64,000 nt of DNA from Angiostrongylus vasorum (Eukaryota; Nematoda; Chromadorea; Rhabditida; Metastrongylidae): the NCBI GenBank assembly GCA_018806985.1, contig JADANN010000099.1:5489487-5553486 (forward strand), read 5' to 3'. Positions 1 through 11,290 of the stretch are shown here, in pieces (within the stretch, counting starts at the first letter, position 1; each line of letters opens with the position of its first letter). Below the pieces are notes generated by a model. It did no database searches. It had not been told where the DNA came from and was given only the letters and a program-made list of their open reading frames with translations. Position numbers and translations under genes: made by a program.

Positions 1-972
1 CCGTCACTGTCCTACACAGACCGGTCGTAGTTCACCACAGTCTACTGGCTAGCACTCGAGCTCCGATAAATCCTAATATGAATAGAAGCTAATTTTCAAA
101 AGATCGTAGAAGCTTGAACCGTAACGAGCAACTTCGACGTTTGAAAAGAGTCATCATTCCGATGGATGACAATTTTTCAAGAAAAAGAAGCCCAGAAAGA
201 AACAAGCTCTGCATAGGTCTACTTTTTATTATAAGAAGAAAGAAGAAATGGATTCTTTCAAAGTTAGATTGGAGAAATTTAATAACCACATATATAGAAA
301 GAGAAGTGGTTGAAGATGAAACAAATCTTATAATAACACTGCACTTAAGTACAGTTCCATCAGAAAGCACTAAACTTTCTAGAAGTAAAGTAAAACTCCT
401 AGGGTTTTCTGACATCGATGGCCCGTATTCGACGATATTGGTTTCTCGACAACTTCCTATGCTTGGGAACAACAAAGCTAACAAATTTACGGTAGCTCAC
501 TTATTTTGGAGTTACACCCGATTTTTTTTAGAAACACTATATTTGTTTCAGTCCTTCCTAAAATGCGCAAATAGTCGAAAGTTAATTTTTTTAGAATGCA
601 TGACTTTTCGTTTACTGTCTATTAACTTTTTAATGACAGAACAGTTATGAAAAAATACAGCCACAATGGTGTTAAGATGTTTTCAAAATTCAGACCTCAG
701 ACCAGATTCATACCAGCGATTACCCTTTCCGAGGTTCATATGTTATCTACTGCACCACTGGGAGGCTTGCTTTGTCTTTATGTCAGCCTGTTTTTTTTTA
801 AGAAAATTGGTGCAGTCGTGGACATGACCAGCATCAACGATGCCTTTGTGTGAGGCTTATACAATATGATCCAATATGTGACAGAATAAAACTATTTGTA
901 TTTTGCTCACCAATATCAGGTACTTCCTGCGCTGCTTGGTGAAATCCACAACGAGGCGTAGGCATACTTGTC
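1..972. other. Left-edge sequence without a recognised gene
   Basis: AT-rich DNA left of the first PLE composite. Open frames of up to 178 codons occur on both strands between about 89 and 853. They overlap one another, show no motif I recognise and have no splice context that favours either strand. I see no gene here, but a decayed repeat cannot be excluded. Confidence 0.4.
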
Positions 973-1119
973 TCAAGTTGAAGGTTTAAGTTCTCAGGAT
1001 CGACTTCCTATTAACCTCGGCACTGGAATATGAATCCGTCGTTTTCTCGTTTAGCAATCGCGAGATTGTTAAACAGCATACATTTACTTCCATAAAAAAA
1101 CACAGTACAATACAACAGC

Positions 1120-1155
1120 GGCTGACGTTTCGGCAGTATCGCGTTCTTCAGAGCC
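1120..1155 (-). ncRNA. Hammerhead-ribozyme-like module, PLE A 3' end
   Basis: On the minus strand the order is GGCT (helix I), CTGAAGA (core CTGANGA), a short helix II hairpin, GAAA, CGTC, then AGCC, which closes helix I. The cleavage position of a hammerhead would follow GTC. Helix II has one mismatched pair in this copy. Helix III is reduced to almost nothing (GAAACGTC). Function is inferred from the layout and from the known presence of hammerheads in Penelope-like elements. Confidence 0.6.
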
Positions 1156-1850
1156 TGGAAGGGTGTACTTATTTACAATTTATTAGGCCAAACGCTTCAA
1201 TAACACTTGTAAAAAACACGAAAAACTCTGTGGTAACTACATGATCAACAGCTTCTCGAAAAAACTCACCGCTTTTTTTTCGTGACTTCTATTGAGGAAG
1301 ATTAGAACAGCTGATTATAGTCGCATAAGGTTGATGACTGCACCATCCCACATCAGAAATTGATGCGAACATACGGAGTCAGGTCGCGCATGACCTCTGG
1401 GCATCCATCCCTGCTGTTCATTGTAGGGTTTTTGACATTTATCCAAAAAGCCTCACGAAGTTTTCGCGCTGGTGTTTCAGTCTTCTATGCAAGGATATTG
1501 ACTTTTACTTCAAAATCGGCTCCGCTATGCTTTTGTATCTTATTCGTGCCTACTGGGGTACTTTGCCTTAGTTTGCGTTTGCCATCAAGGTATTCTTTTT
1601 ATACGGATACACAAAGGTCTTCCCGTTTCGCCATCTCCGCAATTATTACAAGAGATCAGGCACATCGTAACTGAACTCATGCAATCACCGTCCTTGCCGT
1701 AAGGGCAAATTACGCAATTTGTTGTTCCACATAGACGGTCATACAGGCGGTTACGAACTAACTGACGACGTAGAGTAGCCGGTGGTATTTCAACTATCGC
1801 TACCGATTTCTCTAGACCTGCCCTTTTTAAGCATCATTTAATAGCTACGT

Positions 1851-2747
1851 TTACTCCATCGCAAATAAAGGGCAACATAAACGGGACTTTCTTTTGGCCA
1901 AGTGTTTCGCTCTGCACGTCGCTCTCCTTCTAAACTTATATCGTGGATTTACTATTTCGCAGCCATTGGAGATGGCTATTTGCCGAACCAAGTCGCGCGA
2001 TTCTTCCTTTAGTTCCCTGGTTGTGCACACAGAGGTGACTGTTCGAAACATGTTTCTCACAAGCGCCTTCTTTGTGTGTGAAGGGTGGGAAGAAATAAAA
2101 TGAACGAGGATGTTCTTGTTACTTGGCTTTCGGTACCACTTTGTCATGTAACCGCTACTTGATAGGTTTATTTGAACGTTTAAAAACGGAAGCCAGTTTT
2201 TTTCTCGGTTTCTCCCAGGTGAACTCAATGTACTCAGACTCTGCTCGCTCAATAATTCAAAGCATTTGTCCATCTCCTCCTGAAGACGACAAAACAATCA
2301 TCTACATATTTGCAGTAGAGTAGTGGCCGGTGATCGAGAACAGGGGCTTCTATTTTAGACATAAACACAATGGCAAGGCTTGGTGTCAGTCGCTGTCCCA
2401 TTGCCAACCCCCTTATCTGCGCGAAATATTTCCCAGATCATTTGAAAGTCGAGCAGTTTAGGCACTCCTTTAAGAGAGCCATTAGCTGCTGGATGGACAC
2501 GCCATGCATATTTATTCTTCCTTCATGTTTAACAAGAAGTTCGAAGATGGCTTGCATTGCTGAGTCATTCGATACGTTGGTGTACAACGCAGTAACTACG
2601 TTGGTGTACAACGCAGTAACGTCGAAGGACTCCATCACGTACGCGTTATTAGGAGACGCGTTACGTAGACGTTCTAAGAACATTTGGGTGCCTGTGAGGT
2701 GAACTGGAATGTAGTTAAGCTACTGGGTAAGTAGTAGGCTTAAAAAA
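1851..2747 (-). pseudogene. PLE copy A reverse transcriptase, broken
   Basis: The minus strand encodes pieces of a Penelope-type reverse transcriptase. The segment at 2683-2438 carries MESFDVTALYTNV. A middle segment follows, then 2297-1851 with LQEEMDKCFELL, WLPFLNVQINL and the basic linker KFRRRATCRAKHLAKRK that precedes the endonuclease. A perfect 24-bp tandem duplication (2573-2596 and 2597-2620) repeats eight residues (VTALYTNV) in frame. Frame changes near 2437 and 2298 prevent a continuous product. It is nearly the same as copy B between 3.9 and 5.1 kb, so the two belong to one family. Confidence 0.8.
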
Positions 2748-2919
2748 TCAGGTTATTCTATCCGTCGGCCTGTCTACACAGCTGATGATGGGTCTAACCT
2801 TAAATACTGCCGAAACGTCAGCTACTGTTTTATTGTATTGTGCTTTTCTATGGAAGTAAATGTATGCTGTTTAACAACCTCGCGATTGTTGAACAAGAAA
2901 ACGATGCATTCATACTCTA

Positions 2920-3420
2920 GTGCCCAGGTTAATAGAAAGTCGATCCTGGGAACTGTCACAAGATGTACCAGCGAAATACTTTCGGCTTGTGAAGGAAGCA
3001 TTGTCACTAAGACAAAAGATTGGCTTAGCTAGACAGCAAATCAAGTTTCTCCGCCGCTGTTTTCAACATCGAGTCGTGGCGATGTTTATAAAACGAAAGC
3101 GACTTCACGAGATTTGCGGTCAACCAGAAGACAGCCAACAAGTACGAGGCATCGAAATGGAACTACTTCGAGCTGCACTACGAAGCAAGCAAAACGAGAT
3201 ATTTGCCAGAATGGAGTGTGCGACGAAGGAAAATTTTTGTGCTTTGTATTTGGAGGATCGCCTTTGGACGAGAATAGATGGTGGGTCAATATTGACATGC
3301 GATTTTATTAGGTCTAATGCCAAAATAACCTTACGACGGAAATTGGAAAATCTGTTGAGTAATTCACATGTCTCAGCTTCAAGAAAGAACCGCAAACAAT
3401 TCTTCACGCTTCGCTTCTGA
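2920..3420 (+). pseudogene. PLE copy B, N-terminal part of the polyprotein
   Basis: An open frame of 166 codons begins MPRLIESRSW and ends at a stop at 3418-3420. The first nine residues recur at the 3' ends of other PLE copies, so the start codon lies inside the terminal repeat. The segment is basic and helical, with RLHEICG and a later part LWTRIDGGSILTCDFIR; the latter is recognisable in the much older copy E near 19.4 kb. Function is unknown; in Penelope proteins the region before RT is poorly conserved. The strict start is uncertain: the M of this frame precedes PRLIESR, and the upstream region is terminal repeat. Confidence 0.65.
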
Positions 3421-3877
3421 TAATAGTCAACATAGGGTTGATAGTGCATCAAGAAAGTCTAGGGTCACCGTGATTGGGGGCATAACAATACCTGAGCGTG
3501 CGCGTTCGCTGTTAGAATTGGGCCCAAGTTTTGCACCATCATAGCCCATTTCTAAAACGACCCTGCGTAGGATAGCATGCAACCTTTATGAGCTTCGAGA
3601 TCGACTCCGCTATCAGGCCAAACACGAAACATCAAATAGAGATAAAAATCGAGAGGCTGCGACACTACCACCATCTCCTTTCCCTACAACGTTTTTTTAG
3701 ACAAGAGGACCTTAACGATGGAGTTGACATAAAATTCCGCATGTTTTTCGGACGGCGTTCTCAAGACCCTTAATCACTACCGCGATACAAAGTTTATCTC
3801 CAACCTTTCAGCCGCACAAAAATATGGCATGCGAGAAATTAGAGAATTAATAAACTCGAAAACGATAAGATTTTGTT

Positions 3878-4792
3878 ATGATAGAAGGGGAAGAGTTCGT
3901 AGTTATTCCACGCCAGCTGGATGTTGAGATAACAGAGGAACATCCTAGTGATGCTACCCTTCATCGCCCATCCTCTGAAATGGAATACAAAAGTCAATAC
4001 CGAAAGCCAAACAATCAACGGGTCAGTGTGGCAAAGGCTGCAGGTTTAAAATTATCGGTTATTTCGCACTTTAAAATCGATAAACCAACATGTCCCGTCG
4101 TATACCTACTTATTAAAATATATAAGTTGCTATCACCTGATGATCCTGCGTCAACCAATCCGTCATCATTTAAGGTTAGACCCATCATCAGCTGTGTAGA
4201 CGGGCCAACGGATAGAATAACCTGGTTTTTAAGCCTAATACTTACCCAGTTGCTTAACCAAATTCCAGCTCACCTCACAAACACCCAAATGTTCCTAGAA
4301 CGTCTACGTAATGCGTCTCCTAAGAACGCGTACGTGATGGAGTTCTTCGACGTTACCGCGCTGTACACCAACGTATCGAATGACTCCGCAACGCAAGCCA
4401 TCTTCGAACTTCTTGTTGAACATGAACGAAGAATAAATATGCATGGCTTGTCTATCCAGCAGCTAATGGCTCTCTTAAAGGAGTGCCTAAACTGCTCGAC
4501 TTTCAAATGATCTGGGAAATATTTCGCGCAGATAAGGGGGTTGGCAATGGGACAGCGACTGACACCAAGCCTTGCCATTGTGTTTATGTCTAAAATAGAA
4601 GCCCCTGTTCTCGATCTCCGGCCACTACTCTACTGCAGATATGTAGATAATTGTTTTGTCATCTTCTCTACGCAGGAGGAGATGGACAAATGCTTTGAAT
4701 TATTGAACGAGCAGTCTGAGTACATTAATTTCACATGGGAGAAACCGAGAAAAAACTGGCTCCCGTTTCTAAACGTTCAAATAAACCTATGA
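3878..4792 (+). pseudogene. PLE copy B reverse transcriptase, inactivated
   Basis: One frame runs from 3878 to a stop at 4792 with a single internal TGA at 4508-4510. That codon falls where the related copy D has Trp (FRWSGKYFAQIRG), so it looks like a TGG-to-TGA change. Recognisable RT blocks are RPIISCVDGPTDRI, FFDVTALYTNVSNDSA, GLAMGQRLTPSLAIVFMSKIEAPV and CRYVDNCFVIF. The catalytic box reads YVDN, whereas copies D and E have YIDD; loss of the second aspartate should abolish polymerisation. The block order and the downstream GIY-YIG identify it as Penelope-type rather than LINE RT. Confidence 0.8.
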
Positions 4793-4891
4793 AGTAGCGG
4801 TTACATGACAAAGTGACACTGAAAGCCAAGTAACAAGAACATCCTCGTTCATTTTATTTCTTCCCACCCTTCACACACAAAGAAGGCGCTT

Positions 4892-5460
4892 GTGAGAAAC
4901 ATGTTTCGAACAGTCACCTCTGTGTGCACAACCAGGGAACTAAAAGAAGAATCGCGCGACTTGGTTCGGCAAATAGCCATCTCCAATGGCTGCGAAATAG
5001 TAAATCCACAAGATAAGTTTAGAAGGAGAGCGACGTGCAGAGCGAAACACTTGGCCAAAAGAAAGTCCCGTTTATGTTGCCCTTTATTTGCGATGGAGTA
5101 AACGTAGCTATTAAATGATGCTTAAAAAGGGCAGGTCTAGAGAAATCGGTAGCGATAGTTGAAATACACCGGCTACTCTACGTCGTCAGTTAGTTCGTAA
5201 CTGCCTGTATGACCGTCTATGTGGAACAACAAAGCGCGTAATTTGCCTTACGGCAGGGGACGGTGATTGCATGAGTTCAGTTACGATGTGCCCGATCTCC
5301 TGTAACAATTGCGGAGACGGCGAAACGGGAAGACCTTTGTGCATCCGCGTAAAAGCACACCTAGATGGCAAACGAAAAGCAAAAACAAAGTATCCCACTA
5401 GGCACGCTAGGCACGCAAGAGCATAGCGGAGACGATTTTGAAGTAAAAGTCAATAGCGCG
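4892..5460 (+). pseudogene. PLE copy B linker and GIY-YIG endonuclease, broken
   Basis: The frame at 4892-5101 gives the linker before the endonuclease, with MRNMFRTVTSVCTTRELKEE and KHLAKRKSRLCCPLF. Around 5170-5380 a second frame gives TLRRQLVRNCLYDRL, GDGDCMSS, ETGRPLCIRVKAHLDG. These align with the intact GIY-YIG region of copy C (YLISCHACGEEYIGETGSPL). In copy B the GIY and YIG tripeptides are both lost, so the nuclease is dead. In Penelope elements this domain nicks the target DNA. Confidence 0.7.
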
Positions 5461-5768
5461 AAACCTTCTTGAGGCTGTTTGGATAAATGTCAAAAACCCT
5501 ACAATGGATAGCAGGGATGGATGCCCAGAGGTCATATGCGACGTCACCCCGTATGTTCGCATCAATTTCTGATGTGGGATGGTGCAGTCATCAACCATAT
5601 CCGACTATAATCAGCTGTTCCAATCTTCGTCACTGGAAGTCACGTAAAAAAGCGGTTAATTTTTCGAGAAGCTGTTGATTATGTAATTACCATAGAGTTT
5701 TTCGTCTTTTTTGTAAGTGTTACTGAAGCGTTTGGCCTTGTACATTGTTTATCAGTTCCACCCTTCCA

Positions 5769-5804
5769 GGCTCTGAGGAAGGCGATACCGCCGAAACGTC
5801 AGCT
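5769..5804 (+). ncRNA. Hammerhead-ribozyme-like module, PLE B 3' end
   Basis: In order: GGCT, core CTGAGGA, hairpin II of GGCG / ATAC loop / CGCC, GAAA, CGTC, AGCT. Helix I pairs GGCT with AGCT, including one G-U wobble. The invariant hammerhead core positions CTGA, GA and GAAA are all present. Helix III is minimal. Confidence 0.65.
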
Positions 5805-5888
5805 ACTGTTGTATTGTGTTGTGTTTTTCTATGGAAGTAAATGTATGCTGTTTAACAACCTCGTGATTCCTGAACAAAGTTCAAGTTG

Positions 5889-6280
5889 TTTTCAGTCTCC
5901 AGTGAGACATATATGGCTCGTACGTGGCGACTGTGTTAAGATGCAGGCGTTATTATACGTGTTTCATTTATAGGTCACTTGATGCAGTGAAGGAATAGCA
6001 TGACCTGTTCACTTTCGTCTCCTTCTATAATTTGTAACCATTCAGTTCTCAATATTGCTTGGATTGTCCGCAAACATATTTCTGTTCGGATTTTTTCGGA
6101 TTAGATCCACTGTTTTCAAACAACATTATATGCCTTTGTATTAATGCTGTTTACTGTTTCAAAGTGCAGGTTCGCTGCAAAGTCTTCTTCGTCATTGCCG
6201 TTGTTGTTAAACTATTTGCAACAGTTCCAGAAGATCGAAAATCCAGTTAAGAAAGAAGTATAGAAAAAAAAGAAGGTCTG

Positions 6281-6324
<44 letters not shown>

Positions 6325-8224
6325 ATGGGATGTGATGTTATGAAAGGTGTTCCCAGCGTCAACAATTCCATTCAGCTTGAGAACCGTGGAGATCGTTGTG
6401 GACTTCTACTTTGCCCACGATATTCTCGATGAGATTCGAAGATTTGGTGACTTGGGACGGCTCATTCTCATCAACGACCATTACATATTTGAAGACATTG
6501 ACTATCAAAATTGTTAGGGAGCTTTGAAGAAAATTAAGGCAAGTGAAAAGTTTCTGAGCACTTTTATCTAGTTGGAAAGTCAAATGTCCGCAAATGGACA
6601 CCGTACAAAGTGAAAGAATATCGATCAGGTCGCGTTATAAAATCTGTTCTGTAGTTTTTTTTTGCGCAACGAAAACGACTCGTTTCTTGATTACGATGTG
6701 GTATACGACTAGAACTGAATTTTGTACTCCAATCAACAGCATCGTTGCCAGCTTAAAGGCGCACCAAAAATGCTTTCTTATTGCCAGATTTGAATCAGAA
6801 GACAGTTTTGAAGGGCTTCTCATGCTAACGCCAAACTACACGTTGCAGAAAGTACGCTGCAAGAGTTGAGAAAAATTGGACAGAAGTATTTTTTCACATA
6901 GCTTTCTGATCTTGGAGTACCTCAGTTACTCGGTAACACATATGAAGCAGTGCAGGAAGAATCTGCAGAGGCTAGGCCCAAAAACCACAGCCACTGCTGA
7001 AAATAGCTTTGGAAGAATCGCAGGCTTCAGTACCATAAAATGGGAATTTGATGAAATCATTGAACTTGCATCCGCTGGAAACATTTCCAGATACTGACAA
7101 TTCATGTTTCAAATAATTAACCTACCATAAGTATGTTAACACTTTTCCCAGTTAATGGCAAAGAGAAGTGAAAACTTAGAGAAATACAGCACTCGATTAT
7201 CGATTGCATATTGTTATCAGAATTTGCCAAAGAACCTCTTCAAATTAGTACGACTTTGTCTTGTAATCGTAGTTTATCATTGTTGCGAAAAAATGGGTTG
7301 TTTGGAAAAAACTTACTACGTAGATTGGAAAAACGTGTGTCCTAGTTAGATCCACGCCAACTCCAATAAGGTACAAGTCAGCTTATGAGCTAACGCTCTT
7401 GAGTGCTTACTGTATGAAGCCGAAAGGATCTCTTAAGGTTCTCGGATACAGCCGAGACGAAATGACTTTGAGGCATAACCAGTACCGACGATGTTAAATG
7501 TTTATGGGGCACAATAACGGATTTTACTACTCGAAGATCCATCTTTCTAAAAGCATGAAAATCCGGTATATTCGTACAGTACAACCAACTGGTAAAAAAA
7601 GAAGACTCCAGGTTCTCCGAAGGTGTCTACCTAAGAAAAGAGTGCAAATTGGAAGGGCATGGTAAGTAAATCGGATCAGAAATGAGACGGAAGCCTGAGA
7701 CTTAAGTACGTAATGTGCATTGCTATGGAAGGAACGAGCACTACGCGTATGCCACTTATGTTGTTGGAGAAAAAATGTTTTTTATCGACTAGGACGACAT
7801 TAACTCATAACACCCTATGACTGCCAATAATTTATAGTGGTTGAGGACATGGAAACACCATAAACTCGTAAAAGGGGGTTTTGCTTTATCGCTCTAATTA
7901 CCTAAATCGTTTTCCTTAAAGTTATTTTTAGCCTTAGACTAGGTTAAAGTAGTTAAATGTGCTTAAACTCGCGGAAAATTGGAAGTGAAATGCCCATTCT
8001 TAAAATTCTTTACGGAACGGGTACATTCAGAAATATAGTAACCTCTTATCCTATTCCTCGAAATTCTACCTGTTGAACCGGATCGTTGTTCGAAATACGA
8101 GGATTGACAAAAATACGAAGAAACTAGGTTCCGACCGATCTAAAACGTCAGATTTCCATCTGGTAGGAACAGAACAAATTGAGCTCTGTAGAAAAATATT
8201 TGTGGATTCTAATAAATTTTATCC
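5889..8224. other. Non-genic interval with a TA microsatellite
   Basis: AT-rich sequence after the first PLE pair. The plus-strand frames at 6594-6869, 6876-7097 and 7155-7349 are consecutive and could be a very old element, but I recognise no domain and found no splice or repeat boundaries. An uninterrupted TA tract lies at about 6283-6316. I see no gene. Confidence 0.4.
6283..6316. repeat. (TA)n microsatellite
   Basis: About 17 uninterrupted TA units. Confidence 0.95.
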
Positions 8225-8670
8225 CTCCCTAAGGTATACCTCCTCCTCTCGAGCCCTCCCAATGGTTTACGGCCTCATCGTTGGTGGGAGGTGTTTCTGG
8301 GTGTCAGACTGCGACGTACAACGGAGGATTCATCCTCCTGGCAGGATCTCTCAAGCTGAGAAGGAGTCCGGCATTTCCACCAGGAAGCCCAGCTAAGATC
8401 GATATCAGGATCTGTTACCGTCCTGGTACCAAACTAGTCGCATGGTGGCAAATCTCCCTCTGATCCACAAAGGCTGGGACTGCCTGTGGTGGTGAGGACG
8501 TGGGGCAGACTTTGGCGTGGCCGACCTCGGGACTCCAGCGAATCACAATGACAGAGTCAGCAAAATCCAAAATCAATAGAATAAATAAAAATAAAAAAAT
8601 CAATAAGTGAAAACGAAAATTATGCTGGAGACCGCACAACCAGTGAGGACAGGCCACCGAAGTATTAAAG
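8225..8670 (+). mobile_element. Short RTE-derived repeat, copy 1
   Basis: This stretch is clearly homologous to 56765-57150. Shared blocks include AAGCTGAGAAGGAG, ATGGTGGCAAATCTCCCTCT (second copy ATATCCCTCT), TGATCCACAAAGGC and CTGTGGTGGTGA. Both end in a segment resembling the 3' end of the RTE element at 44.5 kb (CGTCC...CAAGTATCC in the LINE, CCACCGAAGTATT here). The minus-strand piece at 33.16-33.30 kb shares the same end. No reverse transcriptase is present, so I read it as a non-autonomous relative mobilised by RTE. Confidence 0.5.
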
Positions 8671-9619
8671 TAATAAATTTTATCTCAATAAAGTTCGCTT
8701 TGAGCTCAAACATGTTTGTTTAAAGCCGAAGCACGCCATTATTTTCACCTACGTCTCATTACATACAGTTCGCTTAATCCGCTGTATTAACTACGGTTTC
8801 TACAATGTTCTCTTGTACAATATCAAACAAGCAGCTGATAGACGGTGCATGGAACAAATCCAATACTTAGGAAATGGACGAAGAATTCTACTAATTCATC
8901 TGAGCACCATAGCTTACACTACCAATCAAAATGTATTGACTTTTTAATCGATACCGAACTGAAAGAAGATCGGCATCGTACGTGTTTCAACTGAAAGTTA
9001 CTTTTACCACAAATTGGTTAGCTATCTTATGTAAGTGACATGATTAACGATTACGCCTATGCTAAACTTCGCCGTGAACATTTCTAAAAGAGGACGTTGT
9101 AACGATAAAGCCGAGGCAATGAGCAGTTATCTTTAAATAGAATTTGGGTCCTTATATAATAAATACTGACAGGGACTCAGCTGAATGCCAGAGTGTTGCG
9201 AGGGGCAACCAAGCGAGTACCTCTACGTGTTGATAACGGTAGAGGCGCATGTTGGTAAAGGTGGGCGTTGTCCTTCGATTAATCGACGTCCCGAAGTCAA
9301 GAACCTTTTAGAGAAATGTTATTCCTTAATTGACCTTATACTGAACACAATAAAATTATACCAAGACGTTAAAAGCGTGAAGGAGAGGAACCAACTGAAG
9401 AAATAGGACAGAATTCCGAACCACCTGTCTCCTAGAAACTGAATCGATAGTGATTTCTTCTGGAATCAATACAAAGCCGATTCGTCCAACTTTTTTATCT
9501 ACTACCCATAATTTTTCTCGCAGAACCGTATTATGTGGAATCCAACCACAATGATGCTCAGACACTTGCAAAACTTGGACGCCAGACTAGATTCGAGCTC
9601 GCCAATACTTTTTCCAAGG
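8671..9619. other. Non-genic interval
   Basis: Sequence between the short RTE-derived repeat and the second PLE composite. A 73-codon plus-strand frame at 9185-9406 has no recognisable motif. No gene or repeat boundary is evident. Confidence 0.4.
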
Positions 9620-9778
9620 GCTCACTTGTTAACTCAAAAGACCGACTTTCTATAAACCTCGGCATAGATAGTTGATATATTTATTTATGTGATCTTATAA
9701 ACTGATTTTCTTTAGCTGATCCGAGGTTGGCATAGGTGTTCGTTGACGCTGTCTTTGTTGTTGGTGTTGTTTGTCGAT

Positions 9779-9814
9779 GGCTGACATTTCGGCGATTTCG
9801 CCTTCCTTAGAGCC
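9779..9814 (-). ncRNA. Hammerhead-like module, inverted arm of composite C, decayed
   Basis: On the minus strand: GGCT, CTAAGGA, hairpin GGCG/AAAT/CGCC, GAAATGTC, AGCC. The core G of CTGA is A here and GAAACGTC has become GAAATGTC. The helices are intact but the catalytic core is mutated, so it should not cleave. Confidence 0.6.
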
Positions 9815-10379
9815 TGGACGTATTTTATATTAGAATACTTTAGTTATTCAGTGTAAAAGGCTAAGGTATTAATGAAGATCAAAGTTTTAAATAGATGGTG
9901 GGTTAGGATGCTACGGTCATACTGAAAGGCTACTCACCGTGATGTAACGAGTGGGACTGGCCCACGCGTTGTTCACGTGGGGTCGCGAGCACGACACAGA
10001 CCGGGGTCAAAATATCATTTTGAAATAGGGCGCCAGGTCGCGTGTGATAGTGAGGCAGTCGTCTTTCCGGTTCATCTTTGGATTTTTGGAATTTATCCAA
10101 AACGCTTCAAGAGTTTTGCGCGTTGATGTTTTCGACTAACTCTGGATGTTCTTGGTGCGCAGTCTATTTCATGGATTTTACTTGCAACTTGACCAGCGGT
10201 GGTCCTTTGATTTGACCTTTTGAGCGGCGTGACAGATCTTCAGACTTTTTTCCTTAACTTGCTCTTAATATCACACCGAATCTTTTCACATACCGATTTA
10301 GACCCAGCTACTATTCGCCTATAGAACACACTAGTTCACTACCTCTCCTCTCATCCTTCACACATGAAAAAAGCACTTA

Positions 10380-11033
10380 CCAAACATGTACCGTACGGCA
10401 AAAAAATGTGTGCACAGGAGAAGAGGAAAGGAAGGAATCGCAAAAGCTGGCACGAAAAATTGCCATTTCCAATGGCTACGACGCAGAAGCCACTCGGATT
10501 AGACAAAAAACGTAGGGTAGTTCCCCCAAAATAATGTTTCGGACGTAAGTAAGATCCCTTTTAAGCTACCCTTCATATCAAATGAAATAAGTTACGCCAT
10601 TAAGAAATGCTTAAGAAAAAGTTGTCCTGAAAATTATATAACGATTATTGACATCCCACCCAATACCCTACACCGTCACTTAGTTCGCAACCGTCTCTAT
10701 GATCGTTTGTGCAGCTCAAAAAACTGTATGATCTGTCCTAATGGGAGAGGCGGGGATTGCATGAGTTCAGGTATAATATACTTGATCTCATGTCACGCAT
10801 GCGGTGAGGAATATATTGGGGAAACGGGTAGCCCACTTTGTGTCCGCATAAAAGAACATCTAGATGGGGAAGTTAAAATTCGTCAAAACACTCCTCTAGG
10901 GACGCATAGGGCACAAAAGCACAACGGCGATGATTTTGAAGTGACTGTACGGGTCCTAGCGCAGGAGTCGAAAACATCAACGCACAAGACTCTTGAAGCA
11001 TTTTTGGATAAATTTCAAAAAATCCAAAGATGA
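10380..11033 (+). CDS. PLE composite C GIY-YIG endonuclease fragment
   Basis: The 108-codon open frame at 10707-11033 is an uninterrupted GIY-YIG domain. It has an N-terminal cysteine cluster (MCSSKNCMICPNGRGGDC), then GIIYLISCHACGEEYIGET, a conserved Arg and RIKEHLDG, and ends in LDKFQKIQR. Upstream, other frames carry the basic linker (ARKIAISNGYDAEA, then HRHLVRNRLYDRL), so the true product would have begun in the missing RT part. In Penelope retroelements this domain is the target-nicking endonuclease fused behind RT. Without RT the fragment cannot transpose alone. It is the best-preserved endonuclease in the window. Confidence 0.75.
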
Positions 11034-11290
11034 ACCGGAAAGAAGAATGCCTCACTATCACACGTGACCTGGCGCCCTATTTCAAAATGATATTTTGACC
11101 CCGGTGTGTGTCGTGCTCGCGACCCCACGTGAACAACGCGTGGGCCAGTCCCACTCGTTACATCACGGTGAGTAGCCTTTCAGTATCACCATAGCATCCT
11201 AACCCACCATCTATTTAAAACTTTGATCTTCATTAATACTTTAGCCTTTTACACTGAATAACTAAAGTATTCTAATATAAAATACGTCCA

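Larger units (their letters stand above)
981..2805 (-). mobile_element. Penelope-like element copy A, 5'-truncated, family 1
   Basis: This is a minus-strand copy of a Penelope-like retroelement (reverse transcriptase plus GIY-YIG endonuclease). Reading down from 2805 it starts abruptly inside the RT domain, in the stretch that reads RPIISCVDGPTDRI in copy B. It continues through the rest of RT, the linker and a decayed GIY-YIG region, and ends with the hammerhead-like module (1120-1155) and a terminal repeat. At 2805/2806 it is fused head-to-head to copy B. The A/B pair is flanked by an 8-bp direct repeat TCAAGTTG (973-980 and 5881-5888), so the pair looks like one insertion. Several frameshifts make it non-coding. 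Confidence 0.85.
2806..5880 (+). mobile_element. Penelope-like element copy B, near full length, family 1
   Basis: The plus-strand PLE starts inside helix II of the hammerhead-like module (half-module about 2806-2825). It runs through a terminal repeat to an ORF start region near 2920, then N-terminal domain, RT, linker and GIY-YIG. It ends with an intact hammerhead-like module (5769-5804) and a second copy of the terminal repeat (about 5793-5880). The two terminal repeats share the stretch with TATGGAAGTAAATGTATGCT and TTTAACAACCTCG. The 8-bp repeat TCAAGTTG at 5881-5888 matches 973-980. Point stops and frameshifts make it inactive. Confidence 0.85.

Noticed and set aside
10707..11033. GIY-YIG ORF as a homing endonuclease or UvrC-like host gene
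   Set aside because: The cysteine cluster, the linker upstream and the shared 3' region with RT-bearing copies place it in a Penelope-like element.
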